A stretch of DNA of 32,102 nucleotides from Trachelipus rathkii (taxonomy: Eukaryota > Arthropoda > Malacostraca > Isopoda > Trachelipodidae). The stretch's first letter is position 1. Every line of letters starts with the position of its first letter. Positions 1 through 11,575 of the stretch are shown one piece after another. The notes under the pieces were generated by a model. The model made no database searches. It saw only the letters and a program-made list of their open reading frames with translations, and was not told the DNA's origin. The stretch lies in assembly GCA_015478945.1 (NCBI GenBank), contig JABUQX010014268.1:37501-69602 (forward strand), written 5' to 3'. Both the position numbers and the translations under genes were made by a program.

Positions 1-600
1 TTTCAAAGCATTCATAAATACGGGCCTTAAACTTTCATATCTTCCCCAGCTTGTTTCTGGAGCAATTAATCATTTAGAAGCAATTGCCATGTCATGTGAT
101 AATGAGAACGAATAAAAATGCAAAAAAAATAAAATAAAATAAATAAATGAATAAATAAATAAAAAAATAAAATAAATGAATCTAGAGAATGATTCAGAAT
201 TTAAACGTAAGTTTTAACGGTACTAAAGCAAACTTTGAAATTGGTAGTGAATAAGCTGTAAAAGTGGTACATAAAATGAAGCAACGGTTTGATGATGAAG
301 CCAGAAGGTTAATACATCTGTGTCCATGTTTCGTTTCGAAAACTAAACAATTTGTGTAGTTGAATGAAAATCAATGAAAGGAACATTGTCATTTGTTTAG
401 AATTCATGAAGTTGATGCTGCTTTGTCATATCTTAATTCTTTAAAATGGGGCTCCATTATTAAATTAGACGATACTATTACAAAGGTTTTCTTTATTTTA
501 AGAGCTGATATTGGATGAGACCTTGAAAAAACTTACTGAACATTTATTGAGTGGCTATTTAAACAGTCGAGCGAAATTTATCCTGATGTAATAAATGCAA
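1..600 (+). pseudogene. Coding-like fragments of unknown origin
   Basis: Read on the plus strand, several short stretches look like protein: about 36 codons from base 3 (containing INTGLKLSYLPQLVSGAINH), about 25 codons near 278-355 (RFDDEARRLIHLCPCFVSK), and about 30 codons near 400-500 (VDAALSYLNSLKWGSIIK). They lie in shifting frames with stops between them, so no continuous gene can be drawn. An A-rich stretch with taaa/aaat repeats interrupts at 120-180. I do not recognise the family. This could be a decayed transposon or the tail of a gene that begins left of the window. Codon-like composition, compared with the AT-only satellite that follows, is the only support. Confidence 0.25.
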
Positions 601-609
601 TGAAAAATA

Positions 610-3600
610 ACAAAACGAATTATACATTCACATAACATAATAAAGGTTTTCATATCTATTACATAAAGCTAATATCGTAATCATATGCGATAAACTATGA
701 ATCAAGATATAATATAAAATGTGCTAAGACATAACCTAAACATATATAATAAACTAACTTACTACACGTAGAATAAAAAACATAGTTATAATATTATTAA
801 CAAGAGATTTATGCTTAAATCACACTAGTAACACCAGTAAAAGTACTAACATTGCATGCAAAACGTAACCTATTCCTTCCTTTTTTCAGCATATTTATAA
901 CATATTAACGTTATCCTTACACTGACACACAGTAACATTTTAGCAAAAAATTTAATCATAACAGAAACAATGAACTGTTAAGCTTCCAGAAGGTAGTGAA
1001 GCTCTGGAATCGCATAGAACAAAAAGTTTGTAGTCCTGTGTTAAGCTTCAATTGAAAACTATGTAGTCCTGTGTTAAGCTTCCATTGAAGCCTACGAGGT
1101 GCTAACGAAGGAATATAATGATAAAGTTAGCCTAAAAGTTCACACATTTAAATACAACAAGTAAAATCGTTAAAACTATCATATGCCACAATGTCAAAAC
1201 GATAACAATAATTAACCATATTCCTACTTTTTTAACAGACTGAGTATCTCTAACATATTATTAAAAACGTTAACTCTTACACTGTAACATCAATGTATAC
1301 AAATTTAGAGCAAAAATTTATCACAATACTAATTGAGGTTAATTATCATACTGTTATCAAAACGAATATATACTCTAAACAGTTAATATAAGGTTTATCT
1401 CTTAACATCAATAATGCTACACAGCTTAACTAATGAAATCTAAAGAAATAATAAATGTAGAGAAAAAGACTAAAATCCTAACATATTACTACCCACTATA
1501 GAAATAAATGATTAATTATTAAACATAAAGTTCAAAAACAACTTAACACCTAGTTAAAAGTTAACTAAACTATATTATGCATGCAAAACGTTAAATACCT
1601 ATTCCCTAACTTTTTCAATGTCGGTCTATCTCTAACATATTAACGTGTAAACCTTACACTGACACAGTAAAATTTAGTTTATTGTAAAATTTATTATAAC
1701 ACATATACAGGCATTCTTGTATAATTATCATACTGATTAACGAATATATAACTCTAACATAATAAGGTTCCACATCAATAAAGCTAACATAGCTGTATTA
1801 GGAAGTGTGTAAAAATAAATGTATTCAAAAAGAATGTATTAATTTGTTTAAACTCTGAAATCCAGACAGATTTTTACAAAGTATCCACATTTAAAATGAG
1901 TAAGTAAGTAACTAACATTGCAATGCAAACGTCACCTATTCATACTTTTTTCAAGCATATCCCTAACATATTAACGTTAAATCTTACATTGACACAGTAC
2001 ATTTAGCAAAAAATGTATCATAACCTGTCCGATTATCATACAGACCAACGACTATAGCTAACGTAAAAAGTTTTTTACATTATCAATAGTAATATTATAA
2101 ACAAAAATATATCATAACCTTACCTAAAATCATAATCCCCCGCAAACAATTAGCAACACATATATAAAGATTTTATACCCAGACATAATCATACCAAAAT
2201 CAGTTAGTTCTTCTGAATAAAATATCAATAGTAAAGTGTAATAGTTTACCGAATTTAAATCAATAAATTCCATAAATCAAGTAAATCAAACATTACAATC
2301 CCCTATTGATTCAAGATGATATAGTTGCGTTTCCCCAACCTATATTTCAAGCTTTCGAAATCATATGATTTCAGTGATCACATATAATCGAGTACCCATC
2401 TCACGATAAACCAATATAATATCAAATTAATATAAGTTTTTATTATAATAACTATACCAATACGAATATATTGCTAAACGTAACATTAGTTATTATTACA
2501 CACATACACTTATAAGCTCTCAACACCATACATACATTTAGATCCCATATTTCATGCACAATCATGAAATAAATAAAACCAGGAAAACTAAAGACAACCT
2601 ACTTAAGTAGATCACATATATGTACAAATAGAAACCAAATACTATGTTATAAAATAGATTCTATATAATGGGCCAATATTTTAATAAATGACACACTAAA
2701 GTCTTGTATACTAAGATAACCTACACGAAATACCATTGAAATAAATGTTTCATACTTAACAACAGTAATGTACATAGCACAGCTTACAAACGTAACCTAA
2801 TTTACTCCACTGGCATACTTTGGTAGATGTAGAGGAAGAGTTTTGAAACCCATGCTTAAAGTGTTTAAAATTTAGGCTCAATGTGCACTTTTCATTGTTT
2901 TACGTGGCGCATTTCGAGAAATCATTTCGGATAAACTAACAACAACTAAAGCTTATTCGAGTTCTTTATATATTTTCTAACTTCGGTAACCAACAGCCAA
3001 TTCACAATTTATAATAAAATCGAAATATTTGCGTTGAACGGAATAAAAACATATGTATAATCAGCATTAAAAGGGTTTTATTAATAGCTAACATAGCATC
3101 ATATGTTGAAAATAAAGATATAATTAAAAAATGAATTATAACAATTAAAAAGAACCAAAAATTAACTTTAACACAACTTACACAACTCAAATAAACTTGT
3201 TAATCAATATTGTAAAACGAAAGTTCCAGCACATTAATCAACCTGTATAAAAAGATTACTAAAACATATTAAGACAAATGACACAATAACAAGTAAACTA
3301 TATTAATAATTACTTTATTTCCATGCCATAACTCTCTAACATATATAAATTTAATAAAATAAAAACGTATAAATAATACATTACAAAAATCACAGTAACA
3401 TTTAACACAAATCAACCAAAAACAGCTACGTAGATCTTAATATATACAATTAAAAAAGGTATCATCAAATCGACAAAATAATAAAAAATAGAACTTTAAC
3501 ATAACAAAGTTTTATCCAACATAACACAAAATCATAATAAAAAAATTACTACACGCTACATTCAATTAACAGAAATAATAAATAAATGCTAACAAGATCA

Positions 3601-3618
3601 ACAATAATTGTAATATCC
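610..3618 (+). repeat. Satellite A array, forward orientation (left block)
   Basis: This is a diverged tandem satellite. A conserved core (variants of ttgcatgcaaaacgtaacc, then a T-run, then catattaacgtta, then cttacactgacacagtaaca) recurs near 850, 1178, 1577 and 1914, and more loosely near 2780. The intervals of roughly 325-400 bp match the roughly 317-331 bp spacing of the reverse-oriented copies at 12.5-15.5 kb. Other recurring pieces are atcaataaagctaacat and agtaactaacattgca. Copies differ by many small indels. A B-like stretch may occur near 2260-2345. No coding potential is seen; the short frames here are chance openings. Confidence 0.8.
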
Positions 3619-3623
3619 GGTCC
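3619..3623. other. Candidate target-site duplication (left), GGTCC
   Basis: GGTCC lies immediately left of the left long direct repeat, and the same five bases lie immediately right of the right one at 9537-9541. Five-base duplications are usual for LTR retrotransposons. The exact edge of the repeat is uncertain by a few bases because the copies are diverged. Confidence 0.45.
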
Positions 3624-4624
3624 TTGTATAACAATATACATTTCCGCGAATTCCACTCAACTACGAAATGTAGTTGGTCTATATAACCTTCATGAGGATC
3701 GTATGATCTATAAGTGAGTTGTTGACACTTCCCTAGGTCGTTACTAACTGCAAGAGGAACCTTATTTGTAATTTCCATATCTGGACGGACTTTCTTAAAT
3801 CTTCTCTGATTTCAGCCGTCGAGCAGCTATTCAGCCGTTTTGTCAAAATTACCAGAGCCATTCCTTTACTTATCCTCTCTATTAGTCTTATTCTTCCTCT
3901 CCGCATCTTTATTATTGGATCACCTTTCCAGAATATATGTTCGCAATGATACTAATCTCTATATCGCCAGTTTCACATTACATATTAATTCCTTTTCTTT
4001 TTTACTTTACTAATCAAACCAATCTATATCAGTATTCATAGCCTGTAACGCAAGAGAAGGTTTCGTAAAGTAAGAAATACTAGAATATAATTGAATAGAT
4101 GGTAATTCTAAAACCACGTTATGAATCACTACACATAACTTAAGTAATACATATACGTCAAGAGTCTTGATACGAAGAGCGGAACGAACAAAGAAATGAC
4201 ATGAGGAAATGACAATTACTGTATGTAATATAAGCTCGCTCTATTTATAACGCTTTTCTCTTAAAACGCATTACCTGTATATTGTTATAAATTATTTTTA
4301 TATACATAAACATAATAAACCGCTTGTTAAAATAGGCTTTCAAAACTAAAGATAAATATTAGCAATAAAACTTACATATTAAATTAATTCTAATAATATT
4401 TTACAGTCTTATATATTCCTAAAATAGTATTAGAATTTAGATGATATAAAATTAAAACTTCCATTCTTATTACAAGAATGGTAAACATTTACTATAACTT
4501 AATTTACGAAAAAATAGATCCTATTATCACTAAAAAAATATTTGAACTATTAAACGCATTCACTAATGTAATAATGTAGCTTAAACTACTTTAATCTTTA
4601 TGTATCTGGATTCAATCTGTGATA
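3624..4624 (-). repeat. Left long terminal repeat (3' LTR if element is minus)
   Basis: Matches 8596-9536 best in three places: the left end (atttccgc, then ggtct, then gttgttgacacttccc at 3719-3734), the centre (gtatgtaa, gctcgctct, then ttctcttaaaacgc and acctgtatattgt at 4220-4285), and the right end (ttacagtc, aagaatg, taataatgtagctta, tctggattc at 4404-4615). The part between about 3760 and 4190 aligns poorly. The 70-codon minus frame at 3566-3778 overlaps the left end of this repeat and is not treated as a gene. Confidence 0.5.
4241..4249 (-). promoter_or_regulatory. TATA box of left LTR (minus strand)
   Basis: On the minus strand the sequence reads TATAAATAG followed by agcgagct. The equivalent place in the right repeat reads TATAAAAG followed by agcgagct. 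The box and its flank are kept in both copies although the surroundings have diverged. Initiation would be expected about 25-30 bases downstream, near the shared minus-strand ttacatacag. Confidence 0.45.
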
Positions 4625-7600
4625 ATTACTGATCCCCTTAATTTTTAATTAGAATGAAGATACGGATTCTGTAAGGATACATCTCTTCTTCATCACAACT
4701 ACAAGATTAAATTCTGGTAAAGGTATTAAATTTTGATGATGTTGATTGTCTTTCTCGTTTCCTTGAAATTCCTCTGTGTCCTTTTAATCTGATATATACG
4801 CATTTTGTATGTTATACTCCCTTAAACGATTCTAATATACAGTTACTTATCGATTTCGAAGTTACTTAACTTGATTTCGATTGTATGTGGTTGCATTACC
4901 TTGATGCTACTAAGTTTGAAAGGATCTATCTAGTCTCATATAAATCACATACTTTTCTTCTTTTTGATATGGCAAAACATTCTATTCCCATCACGCGGTT
5001 TAATCTAGTTTTTTATTTTACCACAATCTTCCCCTCTATCGTCAATATCTTTATATTGATAATCATATTTCATATATTAACCGAAGTCCGCGAGCATAGT
5101 CACTTCAAAACATTCCAACTATAAGCATAGTGTCCCTGCATCTTATTATTTTCCATATATTCTAGACGATATTTTCGTTTCAATTTACTCTAGCTTCTTT
5201 TCGCGAATTTTAAAAGTATCGCTTTTCTTCAGATAACATCTTAATTTCCTCTACTATCTAAGCCGAAATGGATTTACGATCACAGTTACCTCACCATAAT
5301 TACTTACTGTAGGGCTACATTAGAGTATACTGTCAATCGTAAAAAAGGCTACCTGTATATTAGGTGCACGACATCTGTGGCGTATACATAACTCGACACA
5401 ACTTTCTCTTAAGATGTTTTTACTTATTTTTTACACACACAATTCGTCCGGTTGTCTTATCATGTCACAGAACCAGCACTGGACAGAAGTTTACGCCCTG
5501 TGAACTAAGGGAGATTATACGAAAGATACAGGGATCTTGGTTATCTAGTTAAGCATTCGAGAACATCAAAATCAAGATGTAACGGTAGATCCAATACCGA
5601 GGAGAAACGTCTGTCCCAGAATTGATTCTGGGATTGCATATTTATAACAGGATTCACATATCCTCGAACAGCTGTCTAATTTATCAAGCTAAGATTTTAT
5701 TTTCCAACATTCAGAGAGGATTCCTCTTTGTTGTCATCTAATTGATCCTCTTCCTGTACCCAATTTAGTATTAATTTTCAAATTAACTTGTTATTTTTAT
5801 CTTCCAAGCTATTTTATCTCAGCAACACAAATACAGTCTATTTTAATCTTTTCAGGTAACATTCTTCTTTAATAGTTACCTTTGGCGGACGTCATTACAA
5901 AAATTACCGAATCGGCTTCATTGTATTCTGGATTCGTTCTACTTTACTATTTTTCAAAATATCACAACGGATCTATCATTTTTCGTGAAGGTTCGTCACC
6001 CTCCATAAATTTATTATCTTTAAATTCCCCACGCTGCTGATACTCAGTTACTTTTTCACCTCTAATTGTGCAATCTCGAGTTTTAAAGATAATTAATATT
6101 GCTCACCTTTATATTTCCTATTATACGATTGATCGCTTTTATGATCAGAGCTATTAGGAATGACACAGGACTTGTTACATCTGGTCACCCTGTCAACAGT
6201 AAACGAAAGTCGCTTCAACGATGTAGATACTTCGCTGGTGTAAGGTACTTCTTCGTAACCTCGTATTATCACGACGGACCCGACAGTATTGTCCCTTACT
6301 TGCCATTTACATTCTGTTCAGGGAGGCAGTCACCGGGTATTCTTTTCCTTACATAGTATCCGCTCCGGTGACTATACCGGTGTCGAGCGTAAAATGCTCA
6401 CCTACCGTATAACTCAACTAATCAATTGACAATACCAAAATACTTTATTATGTAAGAATTCTGGCATGTTTGTTTCCAATTAATTTTATTTACAATATGA
6501 TATTCATAATCTTATTACTATTAGTACTTTCAGTTTTCACAAGTTCTTCATATTACTTTATTAAAAGTAGTTTCTATTTTTTAACTTCAATTTCGCTCCC
6601 TCCTTCTTAGTTTCTCCGTTCTGTTTATTATAGCGGAACACTATTTCCCTTCGATGATAAAAATTGCTTATTATTCATGACCGTTTGTTTCTTCTTCGTT
6701 ATACAACTTATGATATTTTCACTCATGCGTCGTTGGTGTCACACTTAGAGATGATAAAACTACTGCTCGTGGCGTATCAATTTGCCATCACTTCCTAAAT
6801 CCATAATTACGATCAACACATAGCTCCACATGCTCTACGTTTTCTTTCCTACCATTTGCGATTGCGAGAGTTTAGTCAAATTTATTTTGGTTTTCATAAT
6901 TTTATTTATATAAATATGTATTTTTTGAGAACAAATATGCATGTACACATGCCGACTCACAACGAGCTTTATATTGACCTATCCTATTATATGGACCATT
7001 TGTAAGCCAATCCCAAAGTTAACCTATATCTTAGATGTCATCCGACATACCACAATTCTATCGTGATCGTCGTGATATCATATAAAGTCATCATTTATAT
7101 TCTTTGCTTTATGATGATTAAGCGTTAATCCGCGTATTACCGTGAGCTCTATAGTATAAATTGTTATCTGTCATTCATTATCCATCCATATACTTCTAAT
7201 GATTCCCAGTTCGCCCTTTCTCTTAAGGTAAACAATAACCGTCAGAATCTTAATCCTGACACGCGGTTGCAAGAAAACTGTTTCTAATACTCGTAATTAG
7301 TTACTATTTGCAATACATTCCTCATATGTCTTTCTCTGTTTCTACTTCCAGTTGAGAGATTCCAACCCAATTTATCTAGGAATAATATCCCTCGTCCTCA
7401 GAAAGCAAATTGATAGCGGGTTGTCTCGTCCTTATTACCCTAATGTTACTTATAATACTTTTCCTTAAACTTTTTATTTCTATAACACCAATATGCTCTC
7501 GTCAGAGTATTTATATTGCTAAGCATTTTCAAGTGCCATATATCCTTTAAGGGTAGTAAGTAAGAGGTATGCTAACATTAATAACAATCATCCATCAAAT

Positions 7601-8595
7601 GAGGTTTAAGTACTAGAGTAAGACAACCTCTAAGAGCTCAACACATCGGTATAGATAAAACGCAACTGAAGATTAAATAGCAACCTCATTTTTTTCATAC
7701 GTATTCACACGCAGTTATTGTATGAGAACAAAAACGTTTCGAAAATCGAGATAGGTCTTACTACGTTCATTTCTTTAACCCCTGTTCTTTACCAAGCTTT
7801 CGAATATATAATTATTGAACCTCTTATACTGGAAACTTTCCAGAGGTGTCAAATAGTTTGTCCTCATTTGCTTGAAATCATGAGCTCCAAATACTCTTAG
7901 AGTCTTCGTATATACAGCTAGACTTCAATTTTCTCTTTTTCGAGTAAAGACTCATCTTACAAAGTCTCTCAATTTCACTCACATTAGCTCTCTTCGATAT
8001 CATTATCTCACTATGGGTTTGTTCCGACTCAAGTATCTTCCTCTCTTAATTCCGCTCGTATAACTTTTTCCAATTTATCAAGTGTGCTTAATCTTTAACA
8101 TATCAGACCATCATACTATATTCGCCATCCTTTGCTGAGAGTCCTCAGAGCTCTTTCTTCATGCTGAAAATTAATCATCACCCACTGCCTGGCTTGTACC
8201 TTTATAAAGTCAAAAATCACCAGAACATTCGTAAATCGATTTCTTATGTAACCTACCGAGCTGAATTATTTAACATGTTCTTACAATATTCTTATTGGTT
8301 TACGTAAGTTTTCAAGAGAAAATATATACTACGTCTTCCAGTTTCACCCGAACGTGTAGAATTTGTTAGAAGGTTAATACTTCTATCCAGTCAAAGCCTC
8401 TTTTCTGGACGCTTGAATTAAAGATCTCCCCGAGAATGGGTAAAGCTGATAATTCATCCTTTCACTTAGAGATTACACAGTGCCTTCCAATTATGATTAT
8501 TATTATTCGCTTCATCTACTATGTCATAAAAAGCTATTTCCTCGTACAAGGAGATCTTCGTACCAAATTATCACATATCAGTCCGTCTCACCTAG
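4625..8595 (-). other. Internal region of LTR-like element, unreadable
   Basis: About 4 kb of AT-rich, non-satellite sequence without a frame longer than about 110 codons. Some minus-strand stretches look protein-like, for example TRDCTIRGEKVTEYQQRGEF followed by KDNKFMEGDEPSRK near 6000-6080 and LAIANGRKENVEHVELCVD near 6790-6870. None shows a reverse transcriptase YxDD, an integrase HHCC/DDE or a protease DTG motif that I could confirm. A possible CxxC in minus-strand CSRICESCYKY near 5650-5690 is not enough. Plus-strand frames at 4885-5124, 5364-5552, 6099-6356, 7718-7900 and 8436-8759 are probably chance openings. The length is short for a complete gag-pol, and frameshifts are likely. Confidence 0.35.
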
Positions 8596-9075
8596 TGATT
8601 AACAAATTTCCGCAGGGCCGGCCCCAACAGATGTGTGGTCTTTCTTCGAGGTCGTTGTCTAGGAGTTTGTTGACAACTTCCCAAAGGCGTTCGATGACAT
8701 TTTGTCTTAACCAAAAGAATAGTGATACTCTTCACTTCTTGTTTATATATCCCACCTAAGAATCTAGTTGTCTGCCTATGGCAAGTTTCTCATCCTTTAG
8801 TTAATGTTGGTTCTGAGTCTCTTCTCACTAAGTTGCATTGTTTGTCATCTAAAACTTTTAGTTAACCTAATTTTACATTATATGAAATACTTTTCACACA
8901 TTACTGCTTTGAATATATTTTATTTTATTTTATTTTTATTCCTGCTTTCTTCACCGATAAATGCCCCTTCACTTTCTGTCATTGAATATTCTTTTCCCAT
9001 TCTAGGGGTTTTTATTTCTCACTAAACTTAAAAGATTTCATGAGAAAAAAGATCCCACTGTGGGAAATTGGGTAC

Positions 9076-9119
9076 AGAGAATGAACAGAGAATGAACAGA
9101 GAATGAACCGAGAATGAAC
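9076..9119. repeat. Four tandem copies of an 11-bp unit
   Basis: agagaatgaac occurs three times exactly (9076-9086, 9087-9097, 9098-9108), then once as cgagaatgaac (9109-9119). The left LTR has only a loose counterpart (gaaatgacatgaggaaatgac, 4193-4213), so the unit probably expanded in one copy. It lies just downstream of the minus-strand TATA box and would be transcribed. Confidence 0.8.
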
Positions 9120-9164
9120 AACTGTATGTAAATTTACATGACCTGTACTATCTACGAGCTCGCT

Positions 9165-9172
9165 CTTTTATA
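9165..9172 (-). promoter_or_regulatory. TATA box of right LTR (minus strand)
   Basis: The minus strand reads TATAAAAG then agcgagctcg. It is the counterpart of 4241-4249. In the inferred orientation this would be the promoter that drives the element. Confidence 0.45.
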
Positions 9173-9536
9173 CCATTTTTCTCTTAAAACGCTTACCTGT
9201 ATATTGTATATAAATATTTTTACAACTTTCTTTAAAATTATTGCTAAATATAACGTCTTAACAATATTAGTATATTATATATTTTCGCACAAACTCATCA
9301 AAAATTATTAAATCTAAAATGGTGGAAGGAGATCATTTACAGTCCTAAAAAGTATTATGATGATAATACAATTACTCCCATTCTTTCATATAAGAATGAT
9401 TTATAGGGAAACTCAAATTAATTACGAAAGCATCTTACTAGACTTTCCTCGGACGTAAAACAAATCATTTGATAAAGCATTCCTAGGATGGTAATAATGT
9501 AGCTTAACCTTTCTTATGTCTGGATTCCTCTTGATA

Positions 9537-9541
9537 GGTCC
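9537..9541. other. Candidate target-site duplication (right), GGTCC
   Basis: Copy of the five bases at 3619-3623, directly right of the right repeat. Satellite A resumes within about 50 bases (atagctaacatta). Confidence 0.45.
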
Positions 9542-11235
9542 AATACCGGGTAACAACGGGTAGCTTAATTTATCATTGAAATCAAAATAGCTAACATTAA
9601 AAAAATAACCTGAAACTATAGTTAATAATGTACATTATATCGATAAAAACTAACACACCCATATACGTATGAATAATCATACTACATATTAACAAACTTA
9701 CCTATGACACTTAACAGCATTTAAAAGTACCTTTAATTACTTAATTAAAATATTTATTAATTAGTTACATATAACGGTTTTAGGACCTTAAATTCATCTT
9801 ACTTTTGATCACGTGAATGGTATCTCTAATATGAATGTCATAATGTTAATTTTTTACTATAAACTCTATGTGCGGTAAATTTTAACAAAAAAAATTTTTA
9901 TAAGCAATAAAACTTTCTATATTCAGATCAATATCTAGGTGGATTTTTTATGTCCGACCCACGCCTTTGAATCCCCAAAACTTTTGCAATACAAATATAC
10001 TTATATTTAACTTAATAAAAAGATTCATACATAATACTCTTTCGTCTAAATAATATTAATACTCCTACCTTCACAGCGAGAATTAATTGCATAACATAAA
10101 ACTAAAAGTTTTATAACCAAACATAACAATAAAATAACAAAATTTTATTTATAACCTTGAACATATTACTATAAAAGATATAGATTTCTGATTGAATAAA
10201 TAGTAAATCATACAGTAATTGCGTAATTAGTTTACTGATTTCAGTAAAGCAGGGAGAAATTTCAGTCAAATCTAGAGTAAATATCTAATACACCCATATA
10301 TGGCTCCTGCGTCTCTTCATAACCATCACATTTGCTCCGCACAACACCGTGTTGATTTATTGAACTATTGATATCAGTCATATTTCGAGATATCTATCTA
10401 TTATGGAATATTACACAAAAATTAAAAATAATACAGTTTACTTCAAAGGCCTCTTCTAGAACAAATTGCAATCATATTATTGATATAAACAACACAAGAT
10501 TTTAGCATCAATAAAGCTAACAGTATCATAATACCGCCAACTAAGAATATTAATGGTATCAACAAAGTTTGACATTAAAACTAACATAAGTTGCATCGCG
10601 TATTTGTATTTCACTATAAGACTATACATCACACAGAAAAATATCCTCAATACTTATTCATAGGTAAAGTTAGCTTAACTAGGTCATACAATAATCTGAA
10701 TTTCCCACTTTTATCTTCGGCTCTTAGCTTAACAAGGTTATAATATATATGCCGTAATTTATAACTAAACTAAAGTTTTTCCCTAATTAATCAAAGACGA
10801 CCATAATCTCATCAATAAGATAACCATACATCTATTGAAACTATTCAGAATTGAACACTTCAATACTGTATCGTTACAAAGATGTATCACTCGTTTTCGA
10901 GTATAACATCATATTACCTAATATGAATTAAAACGTATAGACATTGCTAAAATAATCCTAAAGGTCAAAACCTAAACATTATCCGTTAAATTATTAAATA
11001 CAATCAAAAAGCTTTACAACCTTAAAGGCTTCATCCAGTTTCTAACACATCATCGTCAGTAAACAAATACAGTAATATCTTACAAAAAGCTCAATCATTT
11101 CTTATAATATATATACTAACAAATCAGTGTTTATTTATTTCTACAATTTTCTAATTAGTAATATTTATTAACATAACGTACCTAACTTACGAATAAACAA
11201 GTTTTCTTAACCAAGAAATTATAAATCTAAAGCAC
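9542..11235 (+). repeat. Satellite A array, forward orientation (right block)
   Basis: Same satellite and orientation as 610-3618, resuming after the LTR-like insertion. Recognisable pieces include atagctaacatta (9588), taacaaacttacctatgaca (9690), agcatcaataaagctaacag (10504) and cgtacctaacttacgaataa (11178). It is strongly diverged. Near 10195-10400 a B-like stretch occurs (agtaaatcatacagtaat, later attgaactattgatatcag), so the A/B association seen in the reverse block also exists here. No genes are seen. Confidence 0.65.
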
Positions 11236-11575
11236 ACATTACTATTCTATAGAGAGAAAACCCAGTAGAGAGGATGTGCCCCTGAAAGAGGTGTGAAATC
11301 CTGAGTAGAAGGGGGGATCACCCCGAAGGGGTGTAAAAGGGGGGCTTTGGGCTCAGCTTCCCTTAAAGAGCTGAGGCAAATTACCTACCTCCTTCGAGGG
11401 GTAACTTTATCGCTTGAAAGGGGTCAAAAAGTGTTGAATGGTAGTTATTACAGTTATTGTACGAACTGAGTTAACTAGTATCACCCCAGAAAGTGTGTAT
11501 TATCGGTGCATTACCACTCTTTACCAAAGGAGGGGAAGGCCTCAAGACCCTATATGGTCGCTTTGTTAAGTTGGA
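11236..11575. other. GC-richer spacer at the satellite inversion point
   Basis: About 340 bp with a composition unlike its surroundings (runs of G and C such as gaaggggggatcacc and aaaggggggctttgg), lying between forward and reverse satellite A. It has no open frame of note. It contains the 15-base hairpin at 11319-11333 and a short stretch, caagaccctatatgg (11543-11557), that resembles an rRNA motif by chance. Its origin is unknown. Confidence 0.5.
11319..11333. repeat. Perfect hairpin CACCCC-GAA-GGGGTG
   Basis: A 6-bp perfect GC-rich stem with a GAA loop, in the spacer where satellite orientation flips. Confidence 0.85.

Larger units (their letters stand above)
3624..9536 (-). mobile_element. 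LTR-retrotransposon-like insertion in satellite A
   Basis: Two direct repeats of about 1 kb (3624-4624 and 8596-9536) enclose about 4 kb of non-satellite DNA. Satellite A stops just left of the structure and resumes just right of it. A candidate GGTCC duplication borders both ends. Minus orientation is inferred from three observations: a TATAAA-type box on the minus strand in both repeats, an A/G-rich tract (minus strand AAATTAAGGGGATC, about 4629-4642) next to the left repeat where a polypurine tract should be, and a minus-strand LTR end resembling TTGTTAATCA at 8596-8605. The sequence that follows (minus strand ctaggtgagacgg) is where a primer-binding site would sit, but it does not clearly match a tRNA. 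No gag, protease, reverse transcriptase or integrase could be recognised, so it may be a non-autonomous or badly corrupted copy. Confidence 0.5.
8596..9536 (-). repeat. Right long terminal repeat (5' LTR if element is minus)
   Basis: Direct-repeat partner of 3624-4624. Shared landmarks include aaatttccgc (8604-8613), gtttgttgacaacttccc (8668-8685), tgtatgtaa (9123-9131), gctcgctct, ttctcttaaaacgc, acctgtatattgt, taataatgtagctta and tctggattc. It also carries four 11-bp repeats (9076-9119). The 73-codon plus frame at 8804-9025 lies inside it and is not called a gene. Confidence 0.5.

Noticed and set aside
4885..9025. Plus-strand frames of 60-107 codons in the LTR-like interval
   Set aside because: No recognisable motifs, AT-driven residue content, and a likely minus orientation of the element.
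11543..11557. Resemblance of caagaccctatatgg to a mitochondrial 16S rRNA motif
   Set aside because: Too short, and the flanks do not continue the similarity.
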